A stretch of 26,024 bases of DNA from a virus. The DNA lies in the IMG/VR virus record IMGVR_UViG_3300036766_000418, positions 1 to 26,024 of that record. One strand, written 5' to 3'. The position numbers were made by a program, and so were the translations under genes. The notes under the pieces were generated by a model. It did no database searches. It saw only the letters and a program-made list of their open reading frames with translations, and had not been told where the DNA came from. Each line of letters begins with the position of its first letter. The stretch's first letter is position 1. This document shows positions 12,687-20,565 of this stretch, one piece after another.

Positions 12687-13091
12687 GTGAAGCTGTGCAG
12701 CGTCTGCGGTGTCGCCACGAGCCGGGGGGCCCGGTGCGGGGCGCATCCAGCCCTATCCGGGCCGAGCCATCCCGTGCACGTCGATCCGCGCTGGACGCGC
12801 CTGTCGCGCCGGATGATCGCCCGTCACGTCGGCCAGTACGGTTGGGTCTGTCCGGGCGATGGCCCCGACCATCCGGCTCATCCGACGCGGGACCTGACGC
12901 TCGATCATGTCGTGGCCATCGTCGAGGGCGGCGCCCCGTTCGACTCCGCCAACACCCGCGTGCTCTGTCGTTCGCGGAACTCGGAGCTCGGAGCGCGCCT
13001 CGCGAACGCTCGCCGATTGGGGAACGTGCTGCCTCCCGTCGCTTCGGTGTTGGACGAGCGGGCGCAGATCCGGGCACGGTTCCTCGGGTGA
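12687..13091 (+). CDS. HNH endonuclease
   Basis: A 134-residue protein from GTG 12687. The N-terminus has LCSVCGVATSRGARCGAH, a CxxC...CxxH zinc knuckle. The core is YGWVCPGDGP, then LTLDHVVAIVEGGAPFDSANTRVLCRSRNSELGAR, in which the Asp-His pair, the Asn of ANTRVLC and the downstream residues form the HNH metal-binding nuclease site. HNH proteins beside the terminase are common in HK97-like phages and help cos cleavage and packaging. Here the usual C-x-x-C-N-S of the second knuckle reads C-R-S-R-N-S, so that zinc ligand is lost. No strong ribosome binding site precedes it. Confidence 0.85.
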   Translation: MKLCSVCGVATSRGARCGAHPALSGPSHPVHVDPRWTRLSRRMIARHVGQYGWVCPGDGPDHPAHPTRDLTLDHVVAIVEGGAPFDSANTRVLCRSRNSELGARLANARRLGNVLPPVASVLDERAQIRARFLG

Positions 13092-13228
13092 CGGCATGGG
13101 GGGTGGGGTACCACCACGGCCAGACCGGATCGCGGAAGACCGCGCCTTCCCTTTTCGCACGCCGAGGCGAAATCCGGACCCCCTCTATCCACTCGGGTCT
13201 GCAGCGTGAGCGCCGTTATGCAGTCTGA
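13088..13228 (+). CDS. Possible small protein between HNH and TerS
   Basis: GTG 13088 overlaps the HNH stop by GTGA and opens 46 codons that end 9 nt before the TerS start. The product is basic (HHGQTGSRKTAPSLFARRG and RTPSIHSGLQRERRYAV). It fills what would otherwise be a 146-nt gap, and the coupling matches the rest of the operon. A small stem (TTTCGC at 13153-13158 with GCGAAA at 13167-13172) lies inside it. The gap could instead hold packaging (cos-like) DNA, so coding is uncertain. Confidence 0.35.
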   Translation: MTAWGVGYHHGQTGSRKTAPSLFARRGEIRTPSIHSGLQRERRYAV

Positions 13229-13237
13229 GGTCGCCCC

Positions 13238-13717
13238 GTGGTAGCCGGCCGCAAGCCCGTCCCGGCCGAGACGCGCCGTCAGCGTGGCGAACGGTCCCGC
13301 CCCCTGCCGGTCGTCATCGGTGGCCGCGTCGCACCCGCGATGCCGCATGGACTCAACGAGCGTATGAAGACGTGCTGGCGCGCCATCGTCACCGACCTCT
13401 CCCGGGCGGATGCCATCGATCACGCCGACGCCGGGATCATCGAGGCAGCCGCGGTCGCCTGGGCACGGGCCCGCGAGGCACGCGCCGCGATGAACGGCCA
13501 GTCGCTCATCATCGTGACGCCGCAGGGGCAGGTCCCGAACCGGCTGCTCGACATCGAGCGCGCCTCCTGGAAGGAGTTCCGCGCGCTCGCCGAGTCGCTG
13601 CCGCTCTCGCCATGGGGCCGCGCGCGACTCGGGCTGAAGTCCGCTGGTCCCAGCGAGCCGGTCGACGCCGACCTCGGTCTTCCTCCGCGTCTCCGGGCGG
13701 TCGGCAATGAGGGCTGA
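13238..13717 (+). CDS. terS: Terminase small subunit, P27 family
   Basis: A 159-residue protein from GTG 13238, with GAGG 8 nt upstream. It follows the P27 small-terminase pattern: GRKPVPAETRRQRGERSRPLP at the N-terminus, PAMPHGLNERMKTCWRAIVTDLSRADAID, the helix GIIEAAAVAWARAREARAAM, and LIIVTPQGQVPNRLLDIERASWKEFRALAESLPLSPWGRARLGL near the C-terminus. It recognises phage DNA and stimulates the large subunit for packaging. TerL starts 3 nt after its stop. Confidence 0.9.
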   Translation: MVAGRKPVPAETRRQRGERSRPLPVVIGGRVAPAMPHGLNERMKTCWRAIVTDLSRADAIDHADAGIIEAAAVAWARAREARAAMNGQSLIIVTPQGQVPNRLLDIERASWKEFRALAESLPLSPWGRARLGLKSAGPSEPVDADLGLPPRLRAVGNEG

Positions 13718-13720
13718 GTC

Positions 13721-15250
13721 GTGGACCCCTTCCTCGGCGGCGAACGCTTCTGCACGTATGGCGCGAAGTACGTCCGGCACACGAAGGGACGGTGGGCCGG
13801 TCGGCCGCTGGTCTATGAAGGTTGGCAGCGAGCCTTCTGGCTCGAGGCGCTCGAGGTCGACCCCGACACCGGCCTCCGGATCTACAACCAGGCCGGGCTC
13901 GGACTCCCTCGCAAGAACACGAAGTCCACGATGGCCAGCCACGCCGGCCTTTACTTCCTCGACAACCGCGGGGACGGCGAGAACGAGCCTGAAGTCCTCG
14001 TCGCAGCCGCCGCCAAGAACCAGGCCGGCATCGTCATGGGCCAATCGATCAGCATGGTCTGGCGATCGCCGCTCCTGCTTGATCGCCTCCGGCCGTCCAA
14101 GTTCCGGATCGAATGCCCGCTCAACGGCGGGATCATGCGATCCCTGTCCTCGGCGGCGGCCCTCCAACATGGGTTCAATCCCTCGCTCGGCCTCATCGAC
14201 GAGCTGCACGCCCATGACGACGACGGCGCCCTCTTCACAGCACTCACCACCGGCGGCGGGGCCCGCGAGCAGCCCTTCACCTTCTGGTTCTCGACCGCTG
14301 GCGTCGCCGGCCAGGGCATCCTCGCCGACCTCTACGAGTCGATGTTCAGCGGGACCGGCAGCCTCGAAGTCCGCAACGACGGGACGCTGCTCATCTACCG
14401 CGACCGGGTCAACGGCATCCTCATCTTCTGGTACGGAGCCCCGCGCGATGCCGACATCGAGAATCCAGCGGTCTGGCGTGCCTGCAACCCGATCAGCTAC
14501 CTCCAGGACTGCCGGTACCTGGGTAAGCAATTCGGACTGCTCAAGGCCCGCGGTGCGCTCCTCGAATGGCGGCGCTACCACCTCAACCAGTTCCTCGGCG
14601 TCTTGGACGCGTGGCTTCGTGAGGGTGCGTGGGCTGCATGCAAGGGCGACCTCCCGCTCAACGTCGCCCTGCCCATCGGCGTCGGGATCGACCGGAGCCC
14701 GGACGGCCAGCATGCCGCGATCGTCGTGGCGCAGCGCCAGGGGGATCGTGTCGTGACGAGGAGCCAGGTCTTCGCCCCCGAATCCGCCACGGGCATCGTC
14801 TCCACCGAGGCCATGCGCGTCGCGCTCCGGGATCTCCGGGCCATCTACCCGCTGCCGATGACGGCCGATGAGAAGACCCGCCGGGCGATCCCCGGCCCGG
14901 CGTTCGCCTTCGATCGGCACGCCTTCGGCGAGTCCGCCGAGATGCTCGAGCAGGACGGCCTCAACATGGTCGACGTGCCGATGACGGCGAACGTCATGGC
15001 GCCGCCCTCGACGCTCACGTTCGATCTCATTACGACCGGCCGCCTGGTCCACGACGGGGATCCCGTCCTCGCCGAGCACGTCGCGAACACGACGGCGGTC
15101 CTCACGGACCGGGGCATGAAGGTGACCCGCTCCAAACACGGCTCGACGCGCCCGAATGTCGCAGCAGTGGCGATGGTCCGCGCGATCGCGATGGCGAACC
15201 AGGAGCCGCCGCCGGCCCCCAAGCCTCGCATATTCGGGAGTTTCAACTGA
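13721..15250 (+). CDS. terL: Terminase large subunit
   Basis: A 509-residue packaging motor from GTG 13721. The adenine-side motif YEGWQRAFW (32-40) precedes the Walker A GLPRKNTKST (61-70), an unusual but common phage form with Arg-Lys in the loop. Walker B is LGLIDELHAH (about 156-164) with the catalytic Glu. The coupling motif FWFSTAG follows. The C-terminal nuclease begins with GIDRSPDGQHA (first metal Asp near 323) and continues to FAFDRHAFGE and VRAIAMAN. Length and order match full terminases, with no break. ATP-driven packaging into the prohead and headful or site-specific cutting are the expected roles. Confidence 0.95.
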   Translation: MDPFLGGERFCTYGAKYVRHTKGRWAGRPLVYEGWQRAFWLEALEVDPDTGLRIYNQAGLGLPRKNTKSTMASHAGLYFLDNRGDGENEPEVLVAAAAKNQAGIVMGQSISMVWRSPLLLDRLRPSKFRIECPLNGGIMRSLSSAAALQHGFNPSLGLIDELHAHDDDGALFTALTTGGGAREQPFTFWFSTAGVAGQGILADLYESMFSGTGSLEVRNDGTLLIYRDRVNGILIFWYGAPRDADIENPAVWRACNPISYLQDCRYLGKQFGLLKARGALLEWRRYHLNQFLGVLDAWLREGAWAACKGDLPLNVALPIGVGIDRSPDGQHAAIVVAQRQGDRVVTRSQVFAPESATGIVSTEAMRVALRDLRAIYPLPMTADEKTRRAIPGPAFAFDRHAFGESAEMLEQDGLNMVDVPMTANVMAPPSTLTFDLITTGRLVHDGDPVLAEHVANTTAVLTDRGMKVTRSKHGSTRPNVAAVAMVRAIAMANQEPPPAPKPRIFGSFN

Positions 15251-16752
15251 TGCCCGATTTCATTGACTTCAGCAAGGCCGCTTCCGGATCCGCCGAGTGG
15301 TGGCTACCCCGTCTCGAGCGCCGCCTGCTCGCCCGCCAGTCGGACATGAAGATCTCCGACGACTACTACCACGGTCGCCACCGGATGACCTACCACACGG
15401 CCCGAGTGCTGGGCGCCTTCGGGACCACGTTCCGCGACCTGCGCATGAACTACTGCGGGGTTGTCGTGGACAGCCTGAACGAGCGCCTGGAGATCCAGGG
15501 CTTCCGATTCGGAAAGGACCAGGCCGCCGCGGACGCTGCGTGGTCCATTTGGCAGCGCAATCGCCTCGAGGCACTGTTCGCCCGGGGGACCCGTTCGGGG
15601 CTGACCAAGCGAGAGTTCAGCCTGTCGGTGTGGGTCACGGCATCGGGCGAGCCGCGGATCGCCGTCGAGGATGGCTCCGAAGTCTACGTCGCAACGAATC
15701 CGGGCGACCCGCACGACCGGCGGGCCGCGATCAAGCGCTGGTACGACGAGGACGAACGCCGCCTGTACGCGGTCGTCTATCTAACTGACGGCATCTACTG
15801 GTTCCGGTCGGGCCAGATGGATGCGCCCATGGGCGCCCAGCTCGGCGAGCTCCCCGCCGGCTTCGGTCTCGGCGGCGGAGCAGGCACGAAGGCCGCAGGC
15901 ACACCGCCGGCCGACTCCGTCAAGTGGGAGCGCTACATCGTCGAGGGCGCTCCGTGGCCTCTGCTAAATCCGGTCGGCGTGGTGCCCGTCGTCCCGATTC
16001 CCAACAAGCCCGACATCTTCGGCGTGGGCGAGTCGGAGCTGGCGGCGATCATTCCGATCCAGGACGCGATCAACGCCAACATCGTAAATGTCATGCTGGC
16101 CGGCCAGTTCAGCGCGTTCCGCCAGCGGTACGCGAGCAACGTGCGGCTGGAGACCGATCCGGATACCGGCAAGGCGATCGAGCCCTGGAAGATCGCCGTC
16201 GATAGCTTGCTCACGGCGCCACCGCCCGAACCGGGCGAGGCCGAGACGAAGTTCGGGGAGTTCGGTCAGACCGACCTCTCAGGCTATATCTCGCTCCACG
16301 AGGGCTATGTCCAGGGCATGGCGACCATTAGCCGGACCCCGCCACACTACTTCCTCGGACAGTCCGGAGCGTTCCCGTCGGGCGAGTCCCTGCGGTCCGC
16401 CGAGGCGGGCCTGACGTTCAAGGCCCGCGACCGGATCCGCGACAACTCCGACCCGGTCGAGGAGGCGATGATCCTCGCGTTCCTCCTGAAGTCGCGCCAG
16501 GCAGGCATGAGTTCGGGAACCTCGGCGCGATACGTGAAGTGGGCCGCCGCGACCGACTCCGAGGCCCTGTGGCGCGACCCGGAGACCAAGACCGAGAGCG
16601 AGCACGTCGACGCGCTCGTCAAGCTCCGGTCGCTCGACGTCCCGACAGAGGTCCTTTGGTCGAAGATCCCAGCCACCCCCCAGGAGATCCAGCTCTGGAA
16701 GGCGATGCCGCCGCCAGCCATCCCAGTCCCCGTTATCCAGCCGCCCGCGTAA
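15250..16752 (+). CDS. Portal protein, SPP1 gp6-like
   Basis: A 500-residue portal from ATG 15250 (TGATG with the TerL stop). The N-terminus has LERRLLARQSDMKISDDYYHGRHRM, typical of the SPP1 gp6 portal family, then MNYCGVVVDSLNERLEIQGFRF, IPNKPDIFGVGESELAAIIPIQDAINANIVN (clip and wing region) and ISRTPPHYFLGQSGAFPSGESLRSAE before the crown helices. The portal forms a dodecamer at the capsid vertex through which DNA passes. The Pro-rich C-terminus (PPPAIPVPVIQPPA) is followed by the equally Pro-rich start of the scaffold gene. Confidence 0.92.
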   Translation: MPDFIDFSKAASGSAEWWLPRLERRLLARQSDMKISDDYYHGRHRMTYHTARVLGAFGTTFRDLRMNYCGVVVDSLNERLEIQGFRFGKDQAAADAAWSIWQRNRLEALFARGTRSGLTKREFSLSVWVTASGEPRIAVEDGSEVYVATNPGDPHDRRAAIKRWYDEDERRLYAVVYLTDGIYWFRSGQMDAPMGAQLGELPAGFGLGGGAGTKAAGTPPADSVKWERYIVEGAPWPLLNPVGVVPVVPIPNKPDIFGVGESELAAIIPIQDAINANIVNVMLAGQFSAFRQRYASNVRLETDPDTGKAIEPWKIAVDSLLTAPPPEPGEAETKFGEFGQTDLSGYISLHEGYVQGMATISRTPPHYFLGQSGAFPSGESLRSAEAGLTFKARDRIRDNSDPVEEAMILAFLLKSRQAGMSSGTSARYVKWAAATDSEALWRDPETKTESEHVDALVKLRSLDVPTEVLWSKIPATPQEIQLWKAMPPPAIPVPVIQPPA

Positions 16753-16770
16753 GAGATAGAGGAGGTCCCC

Positions 16771-17406
16771 GTGCCGCCCGAACCCACCCCGCCGCCGCCG
16801 GCCCCACCTGCGCCGCCCGATCCCCCGCCGGCTCCCACTCCCCCACCCCCGCCCGCCGACGGCCCGCCGCCCGATCCTCCGCCTGAGCCGAAGCTCGGCC
16901 ACGACGAGGCCATCGCCGAGCTGGCCAAGGTCCGTGCGGAGGCCGCAAAGTACCGGACCGAGAACACGAAGCTCACAGCCGCGCAGAAGGCCGCCGCCGA
17001 CGCGAAGCTCTCGGATGAAGAGAAGCGCACGGCGCGGATCGCGGAGCTCGAGGCGAAGGTCATCGAGACCGAATCCAAGGCAAAGGACCGAGCGGTGTAC
17101 GCCGCGATCGTCGACGCCGCGGCCCGTCTCGGGGCCGGCAAGCCGCAGATGATCCAGCGCCTGCTCGATCCAGCGGCGATCGAGTACGACGAGGCGGGCG
17201 ACCCGAAGAATATCGACGCCTTGGTAAGCGCCTTTCTCAAGGTCAACCCCGAGTTCACATCGACCGCCGGGCGCCCCGCCGGGGATGCTGGTCAGGGCGC
17301 GCGCGGCAAGTCCACGCTGACCGCTGCCGACATCAAGAAGATGAAGCCCGACGAGATCAATTCGCGATGGGCCGAAGTGAGCGAGGTGCTTGCACGCGGC
17401 GCTTGA
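16771..17406 (+). CDS. Capsid scaffold-like protein with polyproline N-terminus
   Basis: A 211-residue protein from GTG 16771, with GAGGAGG upstream. Residues 2-40 are 27 prolines among Ala, Asp, Thr and Glu, a striking disordered tract. Residues 45-110 are a charged coiled coil (AIAELAKVRAEAAKYRTEN, then ARIAELEAKVIETESKAKD) typical of phage scaffolding proteins. The C-terminal third has LTAADIKKMKPDEINSRWAEV, a short helix-turn-helix-like hook that may bind the coat protein. Its place between portal and major capsid supports the scaffold role. No protease is visible nearby, so scaffold removal may not need one. Confidence 0.8.
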   Translation: MPPEPTPPPPAPPAPPDPPPAPTPPPPPADGPPPDPPPEPKLGHDEAIAELAKVRAEAAKYRTENTKLTAAQKAAADAKLSDEEKRTARIAELEAKVIETESKAKDRAVYAAIVDAAARLGAGKPQMIQRLLDPAAIEYDEAGDPKNIDALVSAFLKVNPEFTSTAGRPAGDAGQGARGKSTLTAADIKKMKPDEINSRWAEVSEVLARGA

Positions 17407-17438
17407 CCAGGGGCGTATAGTCGCCCTGAACACGACGG

Positions 17439-17471
17439 GCGCGATCGCTGGCCAGGTGCCGACGATCGCGC
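17439..17471. repeat. Hairpin in the leader of the major capsid gene
   Basis: GCGCGATCG (17439-17447) and CGATCGCGC (17463-17471) are perfect complements with a 15-nt loop. They lie within the 170-nt gap 17407-17576 before the capsid gene. No T-run follows. The stem could stabilise or separate the highly expressed capsid message from the scaffold message. A TATAGT lies at 17416-17421, but no matching -35 is at the right distance. Confidence 0.6.
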
Positions 17472-17576
17472 AGCCCCAGGAGGGCACCGCTCAGCCGCGC
17501 AGCAGTCCCAGGCGGACGGCGCGAGAGGCGAGCCGGGTACCGGACCACCGGAACCTTCCTTCCTGAGGAGCACCCA

Positions 17577-18425
17577 ATGTCAGTCGACACGTTCATCCCC
17601 GAGGTCTGGGCTGCCCGCCTGCTTGAGAATCTGCGCAAGGCGCAGGTCTTCACCCAGGCCGGCGTCGTCAACCGTGACTACGAAGGCGACATCGCCAACG
17701 CCGGCGACACCGTGCGGATCCAGGCGATCGGCGCGATCACGATCGGCACGTTCACGAAGAACACCGACATCGCCGCGCCCGAGACGCTGACCGATGCCGA
17801 GACCACCCTGCTCATCGATCAGGCCAAGTACTTCAACTTCCAGGTCGACGACGTCGACAAGCGCCAGATCAGCGTCAACCTGATCGACGGCGCCATGCGC
17901 GAGGCCGCCTACGCCCTGCGAGACGTGGCCGACAAGCTCGTGGCCGGCCTCTACGCCTCCGCCGGATCCTCGGTCGGAACGTCCGGGTCGCCCAAGACGG
18001 ACCTCGGCACCGCGACCAACGCCTACGTCCATCTCGTGGAGCTGGGCACGCAGCTCGATCAGCTCGACATCCCGACGGATGGGCGCTGGGTGGCCGTTCC
18101 GCCGTGGTACCACGGCAAGCTCCTGCTCGACGACCGCTTCGTGAAGTCGGGCACCGACAGCGCAGCCGTGGTCCTCGCGAACGGCGAGGTCGGCCAGGCG
18201 GCCGGCTTCCGGATCCTCAAGTCGAACAACGTCAGCAATGACGGCACGACCTACCGGATCATGGCCGGGTCTGCCGCGGCGATCAGCTACGCCGAGCAGA
18301 TCAACAAGGTCGAGGCATTCCGGCCCGAGCGGCGCTTCGCCGACGCGGTCAAGGGCCTTCACCTGTACGGCGTGAAGGTCATCCGACCGGCTGCCCTGTC
18401 CACGCTGTACGCCAACGTCGCCTGA
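17577..18425 (+). CDS. Major capsid protein
   Basis: A 282-residue protein from ATG 17577 with TGAGGAG 6 nt upstream. SVDTFIPEVWAARLLENLRKAQVFTQAGVVNRDYEGDIANAGDTVRI is the extended N-arm and start of the HK97-fold core as in P22 coat-like proteins. Later come YFNFQVDDVDKRQISV, the spine-helix region MREAAYALRDVADKLVAGLY, and RWVAVPPWYHGKLLLDDRFVKSGT, and the chain ends in KVIRPAALSTLYANV. It assembles the icosahedral shell around the scaffold. The gap and strong ribosome binding site upstream are consistent with high expression. Confidence 0.9.
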   Translation: MSVDTFIPEVWAARLLENLRKAQVFTQAGVVNRDYEGDIANAGDTVRIQAIGAITIGTFTKNTDIAAPETLTDAETTLLIDQAKYFNFQVDDVDKRQISVNLIDGAMREAAYALRDVADKLVAGLYASAGSSVGTSGSPKTDLGTATNAYVHLVELGTQLDQLDIPTDGRWVAVPPWYHGKLLLDDRFVKSGTDSAAVVLANGEVGQAAGFRILKSNNVSNDGTTYRIMAGSAAAISYAEQINKVEAFRPERRFADAVKGLHLYGVKVIRPAALSTLYANVA

Positions 18426-18432
18426 TCGCCAT

Positions 18433-18747
18433 ATGACGACGAAGAAGGAACGCGCGGCGGCGCTGGAAGCGGCACTCGCCGAAGAGTCGCCGTTCCACGC
18501 TGCCGTTCCACGGCTGGCCACTCCGGGGGCCGACCTCACCTCGGATGTGCTCGGTCCTCGGATCGAACTGCTGGCGGACGAGTTCGGCATCGTCCGCCCA
18601 GCCAGTACCGATGCGGTCCGGCTGGCCGACGCCCTCGGCCTGCCGGTCCTGCGGTCTGCCCGCCAGGAGCCGCCGGCCGAGACGGTCGCCGAAGAGCCAG
18701 CCGATGAAGCAGCGGCCGAGACGGTCGCCGAAGAGGAGAACACCTGA
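18433..18747 (+). CDS. Small head-region protein with acidic repeats
   Basis: A 104-residue protein from ATG 18433. The N-terminal half is helical (KKERAAALEAALAEES). The middle has LTSDVLGPRIELLADEFGIVRPAS and a small folded region ending LPVLRSARQE. The last 30 residues are acidic repeats of the type ETVAEE, encoded by a direct DNA repeat. It lies between the capsid and a decoration-like gene, so it may act in head assembly. It is not recognised further. Confidence 0.6.
   Translation: MTTKKERAAALEAALAEESPFHAAVPRLATPGADLTSDVLGPRIELLADEFGIVRPASTDAVRLADALGLPVLRSARQEPPAETVAEEPADEAAAETVAEEENT
18674..18735 (+). repeat. 23-bp direct repeat in an acidic tail
   Basis: Bases 18674-18696 and 18713-18735 are identical and in frame (39-nt period), encoding two copies of the AETVAEE unit. 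It marks recent internal duplication in the C-terminal tail of the 104-residue head-region gene. Confidence 0.9.
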
Positions 18748-19142
18748 TGGCGAACGCAACCGCGATCACGATCAACGACCTGACCCCGAACGGGAGCATC
18801 ATCGCTCCGACCGCCCAGGTCCTCGACACGGGCACCGTGGCGGTCACCCTCGAGACGCCGGCGACCAGCGACATGGATCGCCTCGTCATCGAGGTGTCCA
18901 ACACGCACGCGACCGCGACCCTCGCGGTGACCATCGAGGCAGGGGTAAGCCCGCCCGCCTTCCGCCAGGCGCTCGGCGACGTCGTCAACACGGCAATCGT
19001 GGCCGTCTCCGGCCGACGCATCTTCGGACCCTTCGAGTCCGCCCGCTTCGCACAGGCGGGCGGCAAACTCCAGGTGACGTTCACGCCCTCGGCTGGCACG
19101 ATCACCGCCAGCTTCGTCTGCTACCGCCTGCCCAAGGTCTGA
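18747..19142 (+). CDS. Head decoration-like beta protein
   Basis: A 131-residue protein starting at ATG 18747 (TGATG overlap). It is almost entirely beta strands: NATAITINDLTPNGSIIAP, VAVTLETPATSDMDRLVIEVSNT, TLAVTIEAGVSPPAFR, then ESARFAQAGGKLQVTF and TASFVCYRLPKV. The layout FGPFESARFAQ-GGKL is common in small proteins found next to major capsid genes in actinophage-like genomes. It probably decorates or stabilises the capsid. A minor tail role is an alternative. Confidence 0.6.
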   Translation: MANATAITINDLTPNGSIIAPTAQVLDTGTVAVTLETPATSDMDRLVIEVSNTHATATLAVTIEAGVSPPAFRQALGDVVNTAIVAVSGRRIFGPFESARFAQAGGKLQVTFTPSAGTITASFVCYRLPKV

Positions 19143-19157
19143 GCAGGGGCCTGACCC

Positions 19158-19712
19158 ATGTCCCTCCTGACGTTCGCCGAGGCCCGCGCTCTCATCGAGA
19201 CGAGCCTCGGCGACGTCGCCTTCCAGGGCGTCATCGACCGCGAGGAGGCCTGGCTTGCTCGTCGGATCGGGGCGCTGAGCGGATCGCGGACGCAGACGTT
19301 CCACGTCCGCGCCGCCGATGCCGACGACCCGCTGTGGCTGCGCCGCCCCACGTCCGCCGTGACGGTGACCGACGATGGCGTGGTCCTCGGCGGGACCGAT
19401 GTCCGGCTGCTCCGCGATGGCGCCGTGATCGAGAAGGTCACCGGCGCGTGGACCGGGCCAGTCGCCGTCCTCTACACGCCCAACGATGCCGAAGAGGTCC
19501 GTCGGGTCATCGTCGAGCTGATCCGCCTCGGCACCAGTGCCAGCCCGTATGACTCCGAGACGATCGGCGACTACAGCTACTCGCGGGGCAGCGTTCGCGC
19601 GCCGTCCACCCAGCGAGAGGATCTCGTCCGCGGCCTCATGCCGCGACGCGGCCCCGGCACGATCCGCCTGCGCTCGCCCTACGGCTCGGAGCGCGTCGGA
19701 GCGGTGCTGTGA
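19158..19712 (+). CDS. Head-tail connector protein (adaptor)
   Basis: A 184-residue protein from ATG 19158. Its first half has LTFAEARALIETSLGDVAFQGVIDREEAWLARRIG, the helical start common in head-tail connector adaptors, followed by beta strands (SAVTVTDDGVVLGGTDVRLL). The C-terminus is polar and basic (VRAPSTQREDLVRGLMPRRG). It should sit below the portal and start the neck. Position and pattern support this, but no exact family can be named. Confidence 0.7.
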   Translation: MSLLTFAEARALIETSLGDVAFQGVIDREEAWLARRIGALSGSRTQTFHVRAADADDPLWLRRPTSAVTVTDDGVVLGGTDVRLLRDGAVIEKVTGAWTGPVAVLYTPNDAEEVRRVIVELIRLGTSASPYDSETIGDYSYSRGSVRAPSTQREDLVRGLMPRRGPGTIRLRSPYGSERVGAVL

Positions 19713-20050
19713 GCTTCGACGACCTCCTCATCCACAGCCTCGCCGTGGAGCGAGCGACGTCCGGCGCCCTCGACGGGTACGGACAGCCAGCGCGGACCTA
19801 TGCGACGCTCGCGACGTTCCGCGGCCGGATCGAGCCCAAGTCCGCCCGCGAGATGGCCCAGGTCAACCAGGCGGGAGCCGTCGTGTCCGACCATGCGCTG
19901 CGCACCCGCCCGCGGGATCTCCGGGCTGCCGACCGGATCAGGTTCGAGCCGACCGATGGTCGCCTGTTCGAGATCACCGGGATCCGCGACATTGCCGGCG
20001 CCGGCCACCACCTGACCGTTGATCTCGTGCTCATCGAGGCGGGCGCCTGA
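19709..20050 (+). CDS. Head-tail connector/stopper protein
   Basis: A 113-residue protein from GTG 19709 (GTGA overlap). FDDLLIHSLAVERATSGALDGYGQPARTYATLATFRGRIEPKS resembles the head-closure (SPP1 gp16/HK97 stopper) family, which carries 'V-x-R-x-G-x-x-D-x-Y-G' followed by a barrel. RTRPRDLRAADRIRFEPTDGRLFEITGIRDI continues the barrel. It would close the capsid after packaging and bind the tail terminator. Confidence 0.75.
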   Translation: MSFDDLLIHSLAVERATSGALDGYGQPARTYATLATFRGRIEPKSAREMAQVNQAGAVVSDHALRTRPRDLRAADRIRFEPTDGRLFEITGIRDIAGAGHHLTVDLVLIEAGA

Positions 20051-20565
20051 TGCCGTCTCCGAAGATCGCATCCGCCCGCACGATCGCCAACCGGAAGGCG
20101 CGCGTCGTATTCAACCGCGCCGCCCTCGATGACCTCCAGCGAGGCATGGCCGACGGCCTGCTCACGGTCGGAGAGAAGATCCTCGCCGACGCCGTGGCGA
20201 ACGCCCCGCGCGACCCCGAGACCGCTGAGCGGCGCGGCGTCCCGATGATGGCCGACACGGGCCACGTCGTCGTCTACGCCCTCGGGAAGAAGGTCGGTGG
20301 CGACGAGGGGAACACCGGCAAGCCGCGGGCAATGAAGACCCCAAAGAACCAGGCCGTGCTCGGCGTCTGGTTCAGCAGCCCGGTCAGCCACTTCGCCGAG
20401 CTCGGGACGATCAAGGAACGAGCCCGACCGTTCCTGACGCCGGCCATCCTTGCGAACGTGGGTGATGCCGGACCGGCCGTCCTGGCAGGCATGGCTCGCC
20501 GCGCGGCGACCTCTGGCCAGCGAGCGGAGATCTCGGCCGCGATCAAGGCGAGGTCGGCACCGTGA
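20050..20565 (+). CDS. HK97 gp10-like tail completion protein
   Basis: A 171-residue protein from ATG 20050 (TGATG overlap). VFNRAALDDLQRGMADGLLTVGEKILADAVANAPR and ADTGHVVVYA precede the family signature SHFAELGTIKERARPFLTPAI (near 117-137). This resembles HK97 gp10/neck and tail completion proteins, in which the 'Glu-x-Gly-Thr...Pro-Phe-x-x-Pro-Ala' region is typical. It ends overlapping the next gene by 4 nt. It joins the head-closure complex to the tail tube. Confidence 0.85.
   Translation: MPSPKIASARTIANRKARVVFNRAALDDLQRGMADGLLTVGEKILADAVANAPRDPETAERRGVPMMADTGHVVVYALGKKVGGDEGNTGKPRAMKTPKNQAVLGVWFSSPVSHFAELGTIKERARPFLTPAILANVGDAGPAVLAGMARRAATSGQRAEISAAIKARSAP

Noticed and set aside
12905-15139. 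744-codon minus-strand open frame
   Set aside because: It lies antisense to the HNH, TerS and TerL genes, which have clear motifs. Long antisense frames arise from GC-rich codon third positions.
17416-17421. TATAGT as a capsid promoter
   Set aside because: No -35 box lies 16-18 bp upstream. The nearest TTGCAC is about 20 bp away. Evidence is too weak to list as a promoter.
17580-19304. 574-codon minus-strand open frame
   Set aside because: Antisense to the capsid and neighbouring genes. It has no start context and no recognisable domain.
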